The translations under genes were made by a program, and so were the position numbers. Of a stretch of DNA of 64,000 nucleotides, positions 9,950 to 18,906 are shown piece by piece. Origin of the DNA: Methanobacterium veterum (GTDB lineage: Archaea > Methanobacteriota > Methanobacteria > Methanobacteriales > Methanobacteriaceae); assembly GCF_000745485.1 (NCBI RefSeq), contig NZ_KN050694.1, positions 40,216-104,215 of the forward strand, written 5' to 3'. The number at the start of each line of letters is the position of its first letter. Within the stretch, counting starts at the first letter, position 1. Below the pieces are notes generated by a model, which was not told the origin of the DNA, searched no databases, and saw only the letters and a list, made by a program, of their open reading frames with translations.

Positions 9950-10547
9950 TATGTGTCTTGTTTTATGTAGAAGTGTGAAAAATCATGTTTACATAAGATA
10001 TTGATAACATTGATTAATTTAAGTTATACTTAACTTGAAAAAATTATTTTAACAGGGGACATATTGCATAAAATGATATGTAATTTCATATTTCATTATT
10101 AATTATAAATACAGACAATATTAAAAAGATATTGAAGTTTATTAACTTATTCTTTTAAGGATAATGGTTATTAAAGTGAAAGACAGTTATTAGAATAGTT
10201 ATTAACCATCGTATAAAATATTAAATAAATGAGAGTTGAGTATTAACTCTGGGAAAGCATATCAACCCGAGGGAAAAGTTTCTCATTTAGGAGTATATGG
10301 ATATCGGGTTTCAATTAATACTAGAATAGTACTAAAAAGTGTTTAAGATATTATGACAGCAGTATAAGAACAAAAAGACTTTAAAAGGTAATGGGACCAT
10401 TATAAAAATACTGAAATTGTCAATTATTTGGAAAGTATATAAATTCCTTTTCTCTAATGGATATGATGGTATAAATGAATCATTTAGAAGAAATTAAATT
10501 CCAGCAAAATAGTTTGGGATAAAAAAAAATAATTTAATGGTTTAAAT
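9950..10547. other. intergenic region with a locally structured, GC-richer patch
   Basis: There is no credible ORF. Most of it is A/T-rich, but 10227-10310 is richer in G+C and can fold: AAATGAGA (10227-10234) pairs with TCTCATTT (10281-10288), GAGTT pairs with AACTC inside, and AACCCG (10264-10269) pairs with CGGGTT (10305-10310) across the outer stem. TATAAAATATT lies just upstream at about 10212. It may be a small RNA or a leader element; evidence is weak. Confidence 0.3.
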
Positions 10548-13514
10548 ATGAGTTTTAAAATATCAGTTATCACCCCTGCATACAATGCAGAGGACTATTT
10601 AGCAGAAGCATTAGATTCACTGGTTAACCAGACGTTTCGTAATTTTGAAGTGATTATTGTCAATGATGGGTCTACTGATGGGACACAGGAAATTATTGAT
10701 GAATACTGCCAAAAATATTCGAATTTCAGATCATTTACTCAGCCTAATTCTGGAGTATCTAAGGCACGTAATAAGGGCCTTGATGAGGCATGTGGAGATT
10801 ATATTGCTTTTTTAGATGCTGATGATTTATTTGCTCCAAAAGCGCTTGAGAAAATGTATAGAACTGCATTTGAAAATGATGCAGAACTTGTAATAGGTCA
10901 AATAAGAGAATTCGATAATTTTAATTCACGACTTTATAATCATCCTCGGATCTTATCTAAAATGGAGCATATAGATAAATTTGATGATAATATTTTATGG
11001 AATTTCCTTTTAGGCAATAAACTGTTTTTGAAGGAGAAAATAGATGAATTAGATCTACATTTTGAGGATGTTAATTATTCTGAAGATGGTATTTTTGTAA
11101 TGAATTACATTTACAACTGCAGTAAAATTACGGGATGTAATGATGAAGTGCTTCTTTACAGGAAAAGGAATTTCTGGGAAACAGCTTCAATTACCCAATC
11201 TATTGAAGTAAAATCCATAAATGATTATTTATCAGCTCATAAAATGATATATGATGCTGCAGAAAAAAGCCTTATTAAAAATCTGAACAAAGCCAAGACA
11301 AAAAATATAAAAGGAGAAATTTCAGAAGCTAAATTTTTATATTATGGTCATTTGGATTTAATTCTTTATAAAGAGGTAAATATACTGTTGGATCATTTTT
11401 ATCGGAAGTTCTGGAGGGTAAGTGATGATTCAATTAAGTTAATTACAGATAGTATACTTTCATTTAAGGATAACATGTTTCATAATTCTTGGGAAAGACT
11501 TAAAAGTTCCTTTGGAGATTTGAGAGTTGATGAGTTAATTACAGATAAAATGGAAATGGCTTCTAATCCTCTTATAACTATTGCTTTAAACCCTGAAAAT
11601 ATTGATTTGAATGGAATGGAAAATTTATTATCATCAATTTATGCCCAGGATTTCCCTGCTTTTGAATTACTGGTAAATACTAGTTTAAAAGATGTCGTTT
11701 CGGATAATTGGTTGAATAATCCAAATTTAAAGTTTTTAGATTCAAAGGATAAAAAGTCATTTAAAAATAATTCTCTTACTCAAGCTAATGGTAATTTTAT
11801 TTTATTTGTTGAGGATTTAGTTATTTTAGACCCTCGGACTTTAAGACATATGTTCAACGCATTTAACGACACCAAAATTAACATGGCTGCATTTAAAATC
11901 AGCAGGTTACATAACCATGAGATTTTAGATTACCATTCCCAGGAATTAGCTTACTCTTATAGAAACACGATAAATACTAGCCGGAAATCTAGATTTAATC
12001 ATTTGGATCTTTATTTGAGTAATAAACTTTTAGAAGTTGGTTTTTTAAGAAAAGTTGGGTTTGAGTTTTCTAATGATTCTGCACAGGATGTTAAAAGGTT
12101 ATATGAGAAGGCAAAGTTCAAAAAGGTGTCTAAGAAGTATATATTCAGCACTAAGGATGAAAAAGAATTAACTAAATTCTTGAAAAGTCATGATAAATCA
12201 CTAACCATTAAAACAAATTCTCTTAATATTCTTAAGGACATTTTTGATTATGGGCTTAAAATCAGGAGATTAATTAAACATGGGCGCCCAAATAACAGTA
12301 AAAATCAATCTAATGATAAAAAGTTTAGTATTTACATCAAAATACTGCAAAAATTGCCTTTAAGAAATAGAATATTTTTCTATTCTATCCGCGGTGATAA
12401 TAAACTGTTAGAAAATAGTTCTTATGTATACAATGGATTAAATTCTAATAAGATTTTTATCAGTAAAATTCTCCCTCATTCTGACAAAATGCAGTGTAGA
12501 ATGTTATATTATTTAATTACCAGCAAAATAATAGTTACAGATGATTATTTACGTTATTTAAGACAGGTAGAACTTAAAAAAGAACAAAAGGTTATTCAAT
12601 TGTGGCATGCCTGTGGGGCATTTAAAAAATTTGGTTTGGATCATCCATCTACAGATAGAGAAACTGAGATTAAAACTCATTCTCAATATACTGATGTTAT
12701 AGTAAGTTCAGAACATGTCCGTAAATATTATGCCAGCGCATTTGGGTTACCTGTTAACAAAATAAGAGCTCTTGGTGTTCCCAGAACTGATATGTTTTTT
12801 GATGAAGAAAATAAAAAAACAATGCTCTATGACCTGTATCAACAGTTCCCACAATTAAAAGATAAAAAGATAATACTGTACTCCCCCACTTTTCGTGAAG
12901 ATAACAACAGTCAACTTGAATATTTTGACACCAAAATCGATTGGGAAAAGTTAAATGCATCATTGAATGAGGATGAACTTTTTATAATTAATAAACACCC
13001 CTTGATGAAAGAAGATCTGTTAGAAGGTCAAAAATACAGTAAAATAATTGATTTAAGCAGTATTTCAACATATTCACTTATGGTAGCGTCTTATATGATG
13101 ATCACTGATTATTCTTCTGTTATTTTTGAGTATGCGCTACTTAATAAACCCATGATATTTTACTGTCCTGATGAATATACTCGGGATTTTTATTTAAGGT
13201 ATCCTGAAGATCTTCCAGGAACGATGGTGCATAATTCTAATGAACTGATCAAAGAAATACGTTCAATGATTACAGATCCTCATATAAAAAATCTTAAAGA
13301 GTTTAAAATGAAGTATATGGGTGCTTGTGATGGTAATTCGACTAAAAAAGTTGTAGAATTAATAGAAAGCTACTTGTCAAAAAATGAAATGCATGATATA
13401 AACCCATTAAATTCAGTTAAAAAGGACAATGAAGCATTAAGTCCGGATACAGCTAATATGTCCTTAAATAATGTGGAATTAGATAATTTATCAGCAAAAT
13501 ACTACAGAAAATAA
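10548..13514 (+). CDS. GT2 glycosyltransferase fused to a TagF-like CDP-polyol phosphotransferase
   Basis: A 988-aa fusion. Residues 1-240 are a family-2 glycosyltransferase (ISVITPAYNAEDYLAEALDS, VNDGSTDGT, DADD at about residues 91-94). Residues 330-480 resemble a second, degenerate GT-A domain that lacks a clear DxD. Residues 600-930 form a TagF domain (IQLWHACGAFKKFGLD at about 685, GVPRTDMFF, LYSPTFRED, NKHPL, TDYSSVIFEYALLNKP at about 853). The polar C-terminal tail is low complexity. One polypeptide could therefore both glycosylate and extend a polyol-phosphate chain, as some capsule and teichoic-acid polymerases do. It stands alone, 600 bp after the previous gene and 340 bp before tarI. 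Confidence 0.85.
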   Translation: MSFKISVITPAYNAEDYLAEALDSLVNQTFRNFEVIIVNDGSTDGTQEIIDEYCQKYSNFRSFTQPNSGVSKARNKGLDEACGDYIAFLDADDLFAPKALEKMYRTAFENDAELVIGQIREFDNFNSRLYNHPRILSKMEHIDKFDDNILWNFLLGNKLFLKEKIDELDLHFEDVNYSEDGIFVMNYIYNCSKITGCNDEVLLYRKRNFWETASITQSIEVKSINDYLSAHKMIYDAAEKSLIKNLNKAKTKNIKGEISEAKFLYYGHLDLILYKEVNILLDHFYRKFWRVSDDSIKLITDSILSFKDNMFHNSWERLKSSFGDLRVDELITDKMEMASNPLITIALNPENIDLNGMENLLSSIYAQDFPAFELLVNTSLKDVVSDNWLNNPNLKFLDSKDKKSFKNNSLTQANGNFILFVEDLVILDPRTLRHMFNAFNDTKINMAAFKISRLHNHEILDYHSQELAYSYRNTINTSRKSRFNHLDLYLSNKLLEVGFLRKVGFEFSNDSAQDVKRLYEKAKFKKVSKKYIFSTKDEKELTKFLKSHDKSLTIKTNSLNILKDIFDYGLKIRRLIKHGRPNNSKNQSNDKKFSIYIKILQKLPLRNRIFFYSIRGDNKLLENSSYVYNGLNSNKIFISKILPHSDKMQCRMLYYLITSKIIVTDDYLRYLRQVELKKEQKVIQLWHACGAFKKFGLDHPSTDRETEIKTHSQYTDVIVSSEHVRKYYASAFGLPVNKIRALGVPRTDMFFDEENKKTMLYDLYQQFPQLKDKKIILYSPTFREDNNSQLEYFDTKIDWEKLNASLNEDELFIINKHPLMKEDLLEGQKYSKIIDLSSISTYSLMVASYMMITDYSSVIFEYALLNKPMIFYCPDEYTRDFYLRYPEDLPGTMVHNSNELIKEIRSMITDPHIKNLKEFKMKYMGACDGNSTKKVVELIESYLSKNEMHDINPLNSVKKDNEALSPDTANMSLNNVELDNLSAKYYRK

Positions 13515-13853
13515 ATAAATTAAGTCAAAAATAGGAAACATAGATCATATCTATAAATCTATAATTTCTTTAAAGACTGTAATATGCAAAGAAAATACCA
13601 ATACTATTTTTATATTTCAATGTATGGGATTTAATGTTTTAGTTTATATTTATTTAATTTTTTAAGACGTTATTGTATTAGATTTAAATCATTGAAAATT
13701 ATATTAATAATTGGGAGATGTTTGCTAATTATGCAGATTAATGATCATGTTTATTAATGGGAAGTATAGTTAAAAATAATCTAATTAAGTTAACATGGCC
13801 CTACATTAAGAATAATTAGATATTATGTATTACGATTATGGAGAAGTATAATT
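13515..13853. other. intergenic region upstream of tarI-tarJ
   Basis: The 339 bp are AT-rich and free of ORFs. It presumably contains the promoter of the tarI-tarJ pair; I see no other element. Confidence 0.4.
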
Positions 13854-14558
13854 ATGATATTTGCAGCTATTTTAGCAGGCGGAATAGGTAACAGGATGGG
13901 AAATGTTGAAAAACCCAAACAGTATTTGCTTTTGGGAAATAAACCAATTATCGTCCATACTATAGAAAAATTTTTTATAAATGATAAGTTTGAAAAAATC
14001 ATAGTTTTATGTCCAAAACCATGGATTAAACATACTAGAGATTTAGTTGATAAATATGTAGGTGAAACTGATCGTATTGCAGTTATAGAGGGTGGAAGTG
14101 TTCGTAATGAAACCATAATGAATGCAGTTAAATTCATTGAAGAAAATTACGAAATTGATGGCGAATCAGTTATTGTAACCCACGACTCCGTACGGCCATT
14201 TTTAACCCACAGAATTATTGAAGAAAACATCGAATTTGCAGGGAAGTATGGTGCGTGTGATACAGTTGTCCCTGCTACAGATACTATTGTTGAGAGTGCA
14301 GATGGAGAACTTATCAGTTCTATTCCAAATAGGGAATGCATGTTCCAGGGACAGACTCCTCAGTCCTTTAAAATATTAAAATTAAAAGAGCTTTACAATA
14401 GCTTAACTGATGAAGAGAAGGAAGTTTTAACGGATGCTGCTAAAATATTTGTTATTAAAGGAGAAAATGTTTATCTAGTTGAAGGTGAAGTTAACAATAT
14501 CAAAATTACATACCCTTATGACTTGAAAGTGGCTAATGGTATGTTAAAAGGGGAATAA
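13854..14558 (+). CDS. tarI: IspD/TarI-family cytidylyltransferase, probably ribitol-5-phosphate cytidylyltransferase
   Basis: The 234-aa protein starts with the nucleotidyltransferase loop AAILAGGIGNRMG followed by KPKQYLLL, and has THDSVRPF and GQTPQSF, all hallmarks of the IspD/TarI family. TarI joins CTP and ribitol-5-phosphate to give CDP-ribitol. IspD is its homologue in the MEP isoprenoid pathway, which archaea do not use. Together with the TarJ-like gene only 2 bp downstream and three TagF-domain enzymes nearby, this makes CDP-ribitol (or a related CDP-polyol) the likely product. Confidence 0.85.
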   Translation: MIFAAILAGGIGNRMGNVEKPKQYLLLGNKPIIVHTIEKFFINDKFEKIIVLCPKPWIKHTRDLVDKYVGETDRIAVIEGGSVRNETIMNAVKFIEENYEIDGESVIVTHDSVRPFLTHRIIEENIEFAGKYGACDTVVPATDTIVESADGELISSIPNRECMFQGQTPQSFKILKLKELYNSLTDEEKEVLTDAAKIFVIKGENVYLVEGEVNNIKITYPYDLKVANGMLKGE

Positions 14559-14560
14559 GA

Positions 14561-15586
14561 ATGATAAATGCCATATATCGTGTGGTTTCTCCTAAACTTT
14601 TGGAAATAGCTTATGAAGAAATAGACCTTAAAGGTAATCATGTAATTGTCAGGCCCACTTATCTTTCTATTTGCAAGGCAGATCAGAGGTATTATCAGGG
14701 GTCTCGTGACCCAGAAATACTGGCCAAGAAACTTCCCATGGCTTTAATTCATGAGGGAATAGGAAAGGTAGTATATGATGGGAGTGGCAGTTTTGAACCT
14801 GGTGATACAGTTGTTATAGTTCCGAATACTCCTGTTGAAAGTGATGAAGTAATTGGAGAAAATTATCTAAGCAGCAGCAAATTTAGATCCAGTGGATTTG
14901 ATGGATTTTTACAGGATTATGTAATTTCAACACCAGATAGACTTGTTAAAATTAATGGAAATATTAATTACTGCGTAGCTTCATTTTCTGAACTTATCAG
15001 TGTCTGTCTCCATTCTATAAATCGTTTGAATAAGTTTTCTCACAGCAGAAAAAATTCTATTGGAGTCTGGGGAGATGGAAATGTTGGTTTTATAACTGCT
15101 GTCCTGCTTAAATTCATATTTCCAGGGACAAAGATCATTGTGTTTGGAAAAAATCCCGAAAAATTGAGTTATTTTACATTTGCCGATGAAATTTGTTCAA
15201 TAAATGATGTGCCTGATGATTTGAGGATAGATCATGCTTTTGAATGTGTGGGTGGCCAGTCATCGCAATCGGCAATTGATCAGATAATTGATCATATCAA
15301 TCCTGAGGGGACAATTTCTCTTTTAGGGGTATCAGAATATCCGGTCCCAATTAATACAAGGATGGTATTGGAAAAAGGTTTAAGGCTTTATGGCAGCAGT
15401 AGAAGTGCAAAAGAAGACTTTGAAAATACAATAGGTATTTTAGAGAAATATCCTGAGATAGTTAATTATTTGGAAAGTATAATAGCTTCAGTATGCCCCA
15501 TTAGAACTATAAATGATATAAGTCATGCATTTGAAAAGGATAATCAATTAAATTTTGGTAAGACTGTGCTTATTTGGGATAAATAA
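14561..15586 (+). CDS. tarJ: TarJ-like ribulose-5-phosphate reductase (ribitol-5-phosphate dehydrogenase)
   Basis: The 341-aa medium-chain dehydrogenase resembles TarJ, which reduces D-ribulose-5-phosphate to D-ribitol-5-phosphate with NADPH. Visible features are the N-terminal zinc-site region (VRPTYLSICKADQRYYQGSRDP, LIHEGIGKV), a Rossmann motif GVWGDGNVGF (about residues 167-176) and FECVGG. It lacks the usual four-cysteine structural zinc lobe, as TarJ proteins do. It starts 2 bp after tarI, so the two are almost certainly co-translated. Substrate preference is inferred from family and partner. Confidence 0.8.
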   Translation: MINAIYRVVSPKLLEIAYEEIDLKGNHVIVRPTYLSICKADQRYYQGSRDPEILAKKLPMALIHEGIGKVVYDGSGSFEPGDTVVIVPNTPVESDEVIGENYLSSSKFRSSGFDGFLQDYVISTPDRLVKINGNINYCVASFSELISVCLHSINRLNKFSHSRKNSIGVWGDGNVGFITAVLLKFIFPGTKIIVFGKNPEKLSYFTFADEICSINDVPDDLRIDHAFECVGGQSSQSAIDQIIDHINPEGTISLLGVSEYPVPINTRMVLEKGLRLYGSSRSAKEDFENTIGILEKYPEIVNYLESIIASVCPIRTINDISHAFEKDNQLNFGKTVLIWDK

Positions 15587-15828
15587 TTAGCCATATGTTC
15601 TAAAAAGGTTAAATCTGAAAATAATTTAGTAATATATTTAAAATGTAGTGCATAAAATTTTAGATTTTAAAAATCATTTAATATTGAAGAAATGTTGCCC
15701 TTTGTATGAAGATATTAATCATTTATCTTCATATAAATCTTTTATTTAATATTATTTAGATTATTTATAAGGTATTATATTAATAGTAGGTTATACTAAT
15801 TACATTGTAACAGATACTTGTGATTACA

Positions 15829-16842
15829 ATGAATAGGGATCTCAAATTAGACAACTTAAGGGGATTGGCTATATTTTTAGTTGTTTTGGGCCATTTTATA
15901 CAAGAAACTTCATTTAGTGGCTTATTTTCATATCAATTCATTTATACATTTATATATCTTTTTCACATGCCTGTGATGATATTTGTCAGTGGTTATCTTT
16001 CTAAAATTAGGCCAGATAATGTGTCAAGAGCTTTTAAAGCTGTTTTAATACCCTATTTAATATTTAACACACTCTGGATCATCGTTGCATTTTTACAAAA
16101 TGGACACATACCTTCAGCTATGTATATTATACCTGAAGTTGGTTTATGGTACCTGTTAAGTTTATTCTTCTGGAGATCAATGCTGCCTGCGGCAAGTAAG
16201 ATAAGATATGTCTTCTGGATCAGTATTTTACTGGCGCTATTTGTGGGAACTATTAATTTTAAAACTGGGCTTTTATCAATTTCCAGGACTATATGTTTCT
16301 TCCCTGTTTTCCTTTTAGGGTTCTACTTCAAAGATATAAAAGAAAAATTCACCATAAACAAATATCTGGCAGCTGGAAGTTTCATGGTTTTGCTTGTAGG
16401 AGCTACGTTATTCCTCATACCGCTAACTACTAAAATTTTATTTTTAAGAGATTCATATCATGTCATGGGAATGGGAAATCTAGAGGGTATAGCTTTAAGA
16501 CTCATAGTTATGGTCGTGGGAATGGTAAGTACTATCCTTTTATTTAACTTCATGACATCTAAAGAGACTGTTTTAACTAAAGTTGGAAGAAATTCACTAT
16601 CTGTGTATGTTCTACAGTTCTATTTCATATTTTATTTACCAGATATTCTCAATTACTTTGGTTTAAAGTTTATATTCCACAGTTATCTACTCACTACCGC
16701 CTATGTTATCTTAGCCACGGTTATAGTAACATTTATCTTATCACGTGATGTGGTAAATAAAGGCGTGAATACTTTGATAAAGAGCGTTACAAACTTTTTA
16801 ATAAAGGAATACAATGTAATTTACACGCGGAAGTCAACATAA
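15829..16842 (+). CDS. acyltransferase-3 family membrane O-acyltransferase, paralog 1
   Basis: About 337 aa with roughly ten membrane helices. It opens with LDNLRGLAIFLVVLGHF, whose histidine marks the OafA/acyltransferase-3 family (PF01757), and has FHMPVMIFVSGY. Such proteins move acetyl or succinyl groups onto surface sugars. A GTG nine bases upstream (15820) is in frame, but it is part of the GTGAT ribosome binding site four bases before this ATG, so I chose the ATG. It is the first of three tandem paralogs, and its last 270 bp are nearly identical to paralog 2. Confidence 0.85.
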   Translation: MNRDLKLDNLRGLAIFLVVLGHFIQETSFSGLFSYQFIYTFIYLFHMPVMIFVSGYLSKIRPDNVSRAFKAVLIPYLIFNTLWIIVAFLQNGHIPSAMYIIPEVGLWYLLSLFFWRSMLPAASKIRYVFWISILLALFVGTINFKTGLLSISRTICFFPVFLLGFYFKDIKEKFTINKYLAAGSFMVLLVGATLFLIPLTTKILFLRDSYHVMGMGNLEGIALRLIVMVVGMVSTILLFNFMTSKETVLTKVGRNSLSVYVLQFYFIFYLPDILNYFGLKFIFHSYLLTTAYVILATVIVTFILSRDVVNKGVNTLIKSVTNFLIKEYNVIYTRKST

Positions 16843-16970
16843 AGATCAAAATATAGAATAAACAACACCTAAAAACAAAATCATTTATATTAGATGTTTT
16901 ATACTGAATTAATGGTGATATAAGAACTTATTTAACATTAATATTTATTATAACCATTTTTGTGATTACA

Positions 16971-17981
16971 ATGATTAGAGATCTTAAATTAGACAACTTA
17001 AGGGGATTGGCTATACTTTTAGTTGTTTTAGCTCATTTTATAATGGAAAGCAGCATCTACAGTTCTTCTGCTTTTTATTTTACATGTAAATTCATATATC
17101 TCTTTCACATGCCTTTGTTGATATTTGTTAGCGGTTATCTTTCTAAAATTAGGCCAGATAATGTGTCAAAAGCTTTTAAAGGTATTTTAATACCTTATTT
17201 AATATTCAATACCCTCTGGATTATCGTTGCATTTTTACAAAATGGACATTTACCTTCAGCCATGTATTTTGTACCTGAAGTTGGTTTATGGTACCTGCTG
17301 AGTTTATTCTTCTGGAGAACAATGTTACCTATTGCAAACATGGTAAAACACGCCTTTTGGATCAGTATCTTGCTGGCCTTATTAGTAGGAACTATTAATT
17401 TAGATTTAAGCTTCTTGTCAATTTCCAGGACTGTATGTTTCTTCCCTGTTTTCCTTTTAGGGTTCTACTTCAAAGATATAAAAGAAAAATTCACCATAAA
17501 CAAATATCTGGCAGGAGGATCTTTAATCATTCTACTTACAGCATCTACTTTCTTCTTTAAACATTATTCTGATAATCTGGTTGGAAAACTTTCCTATTCT
17601 GCTATGGACCTTGGAAATTTAGAAGGAATGGTTTTAAGGCTGCTGGCTATAGCTGTTGGGATGATAAGTGTCATTCTTTTATTTAACATAATGACATCTA
17701 AAGAGACGGTTTTAACTAAAGTTGGGAGAAATTCACTATCTGTGTATGTTCTGCATTTCTATTTCATATTTTATTTACCAGATATTCTCAATTACTTTGG
17801 TTTAAAGTTTATATTCCACAGTTATCTACTCACTGCCATCTATGTTATTTCAGCCACGGTTATAGTAACATTTATCTTATCACGTGATGTAGTTAGTAAA
17901 GGTGTAGATGCCATAATAAAAAGTGTTACAAACTTTTTATTAAAAGAATATAAGCTGATTTATACCCGGAGGTCAACATAA
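16971..17981 (+). CDS. acyltransferase-3 family membrane O-acyltransferase, paralog 2
   Basis: This is a close paralog of its neighbour (LDNLRGLAILLVVLAHF, FHMPLLIFVSGYLSKIRPDN) with the same helical pattern. Segments around 17697-17890 are almost base-for-base identical to 16560-16755, while the central periplasmic loop (about residues 185-205) differs. That suggests recent duplication or gene conversion with a diverging specificity loop. The start was set at the ATG behind a GTGAT ribosome binding site (16962-16966). It is predicted to acylate a surface glycan. Confidence 0.85.
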   Translation: MIRDLKLDNLRGLAILLVVLAHFIMESSIYSSSAFYFTCKFIYLFHMPLLIFVSGYLSKIRPDNVSKAFKGILIPYLIFNTLWIIVAFLQNGHLPSAMYFVPEVGLWYLLSLFFWRTMLPIANMVKHAFWISILLALLVGTINLDLSFLSISRTVCFFPVFLLGFYFKDIKEKFTINKYLAGGSLIILLTASTFFFKHYSDNLVGKLSYSAMDLGNLEGMVLRLLAIAVGMISVILLFNIMTSKETVLTKVGRNSLSVYVLHFYFIFYLPDILNYFGLKFIFHSYLLTAIYVISATVIVTFILSRDVVSKGVDAIIKSVTNFLLKEYKLIYTRRST

Positions 17982-18109
17982 ACATATTTAGAAAAGAAAA
18001 ACTTGAACTAAAAAGTTATATTTTATTCATTAATATCACATCGGGTACTTTTTAAAACTATTAAGATAGTTTTATAAGCAGATTTAATCGTAATTTTGGG
18101 GGATTCATT

Positions 18110-18796
18110 ATGAATATATCTGTATCAACGTTTAATAAATATTTTAAGATAATTAAAGAAATTTTGAAGCTTAAAAGTAAATTGGCAGTTTTTAAATCAA
18201 TATATTACAGTTTTAAATTTAGAGGAAGAGTTTTTATAGGTAAAAATTCAGTATTGGATTTAGGCAGTAACGCTCAAATAATAATCAAGAACAATGGCTG
18301 TCTAAAAGTGGGTGTTGATTATGCTTTACCGACAGGAACTATATTATATGTCCAAAACAATGGAAAACTCATTGTAAATGGATGGGCAAGTTTTATGAGG
18401 GATAGTTCTATTTCTATAATGAATAATGCAGTATTAGAAATAGGAAATGGTTCTTATATTAATGAACAAGCTAGAGTAAAAGTTCAAAAAAAATTATGGA
18501 TTGGAAAAGGGTCTTTTATTGCATGGAGATGTAATATAATGGATTCTGATGTACATAAGCATGCTGAATCCTGTGTTGATCTGAATAAAGTTTCTGCTGA
18601 TGATATCACAAAGGAAATTTATATTGGGGACCATGTATGGATTGGGGGAAACTGTACTATTTTAAAAGGAGTAGCAATTGGAAGTGGTGCTGTAATTGGA
18701 GCAGGTTCTGTTATATCGAAAAATATTCCTCCTAAAGTTTTGGCTGTTGGGAATCCATGTAGGGTACTAAAGGAAAATTATCAATGGAAGAGTTAG
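18110..18796 (+). CDS. hexapeptide-repeat O-acetyltransferase (left-handed beta-helix)
   Basis: The 228-aa protein has successive hexapeptide turns across its length and the C-terminal pattern IYIGDHVWIGGNCTILKG, VAIGSGAVIGAGSV and AVGNPCRVL, typical of WcaF/WbbJ/maltose-acetyltransferase-type enzymes that acetylate sugars using acetyl-CoA. MDSDVHKH (about residue 145) supplies the usual catalytic histidine region. It is cytoplasmic, lies between two membrane acyltransferase paralogs, and probably modifies a sugar of the same polymer. GGGGG lies upstream of the ATG. Confidence 0.8.
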   Translation: MNISVSTFNKYFKIIKEILKLKSKLAVFKSIYYSFKFRGRVFIGKNSVLDLGSNAQIIIKNNGCLKVGVDYALPTGTILYVQNNGKLIVNGWASFMRDSSISIMNNAVLEIGNGSYINEQARVKVQKKLWIGKGSFIAWRCNIMDSDVHKHAESCVDLNKVSADDITKEIYIGDHVWIGGNCTILKGVAIGSGAVIGAGSVISKNIPPKVLAVGNPCRVLKENYQWKS

Positions 18797-18906
18797 TAAT
18801 ATACATTTTTCATATAAATATTTTGTTTAATGTTAAAGGGTATATCTGGCGACGTTTATTAATATGGGACTATACTAATACATTGTAAAGAGTACTTGTG
18901 GTTGCA

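Noticed and set aside
13854..14558. Assignment as IspD of the MEP isoprenoid pathway
   Set aside because: Archaea make isoprenoids through mevalonate, and the gene is coupled to tarJ and near TagF genes, so TarI is the better reading.
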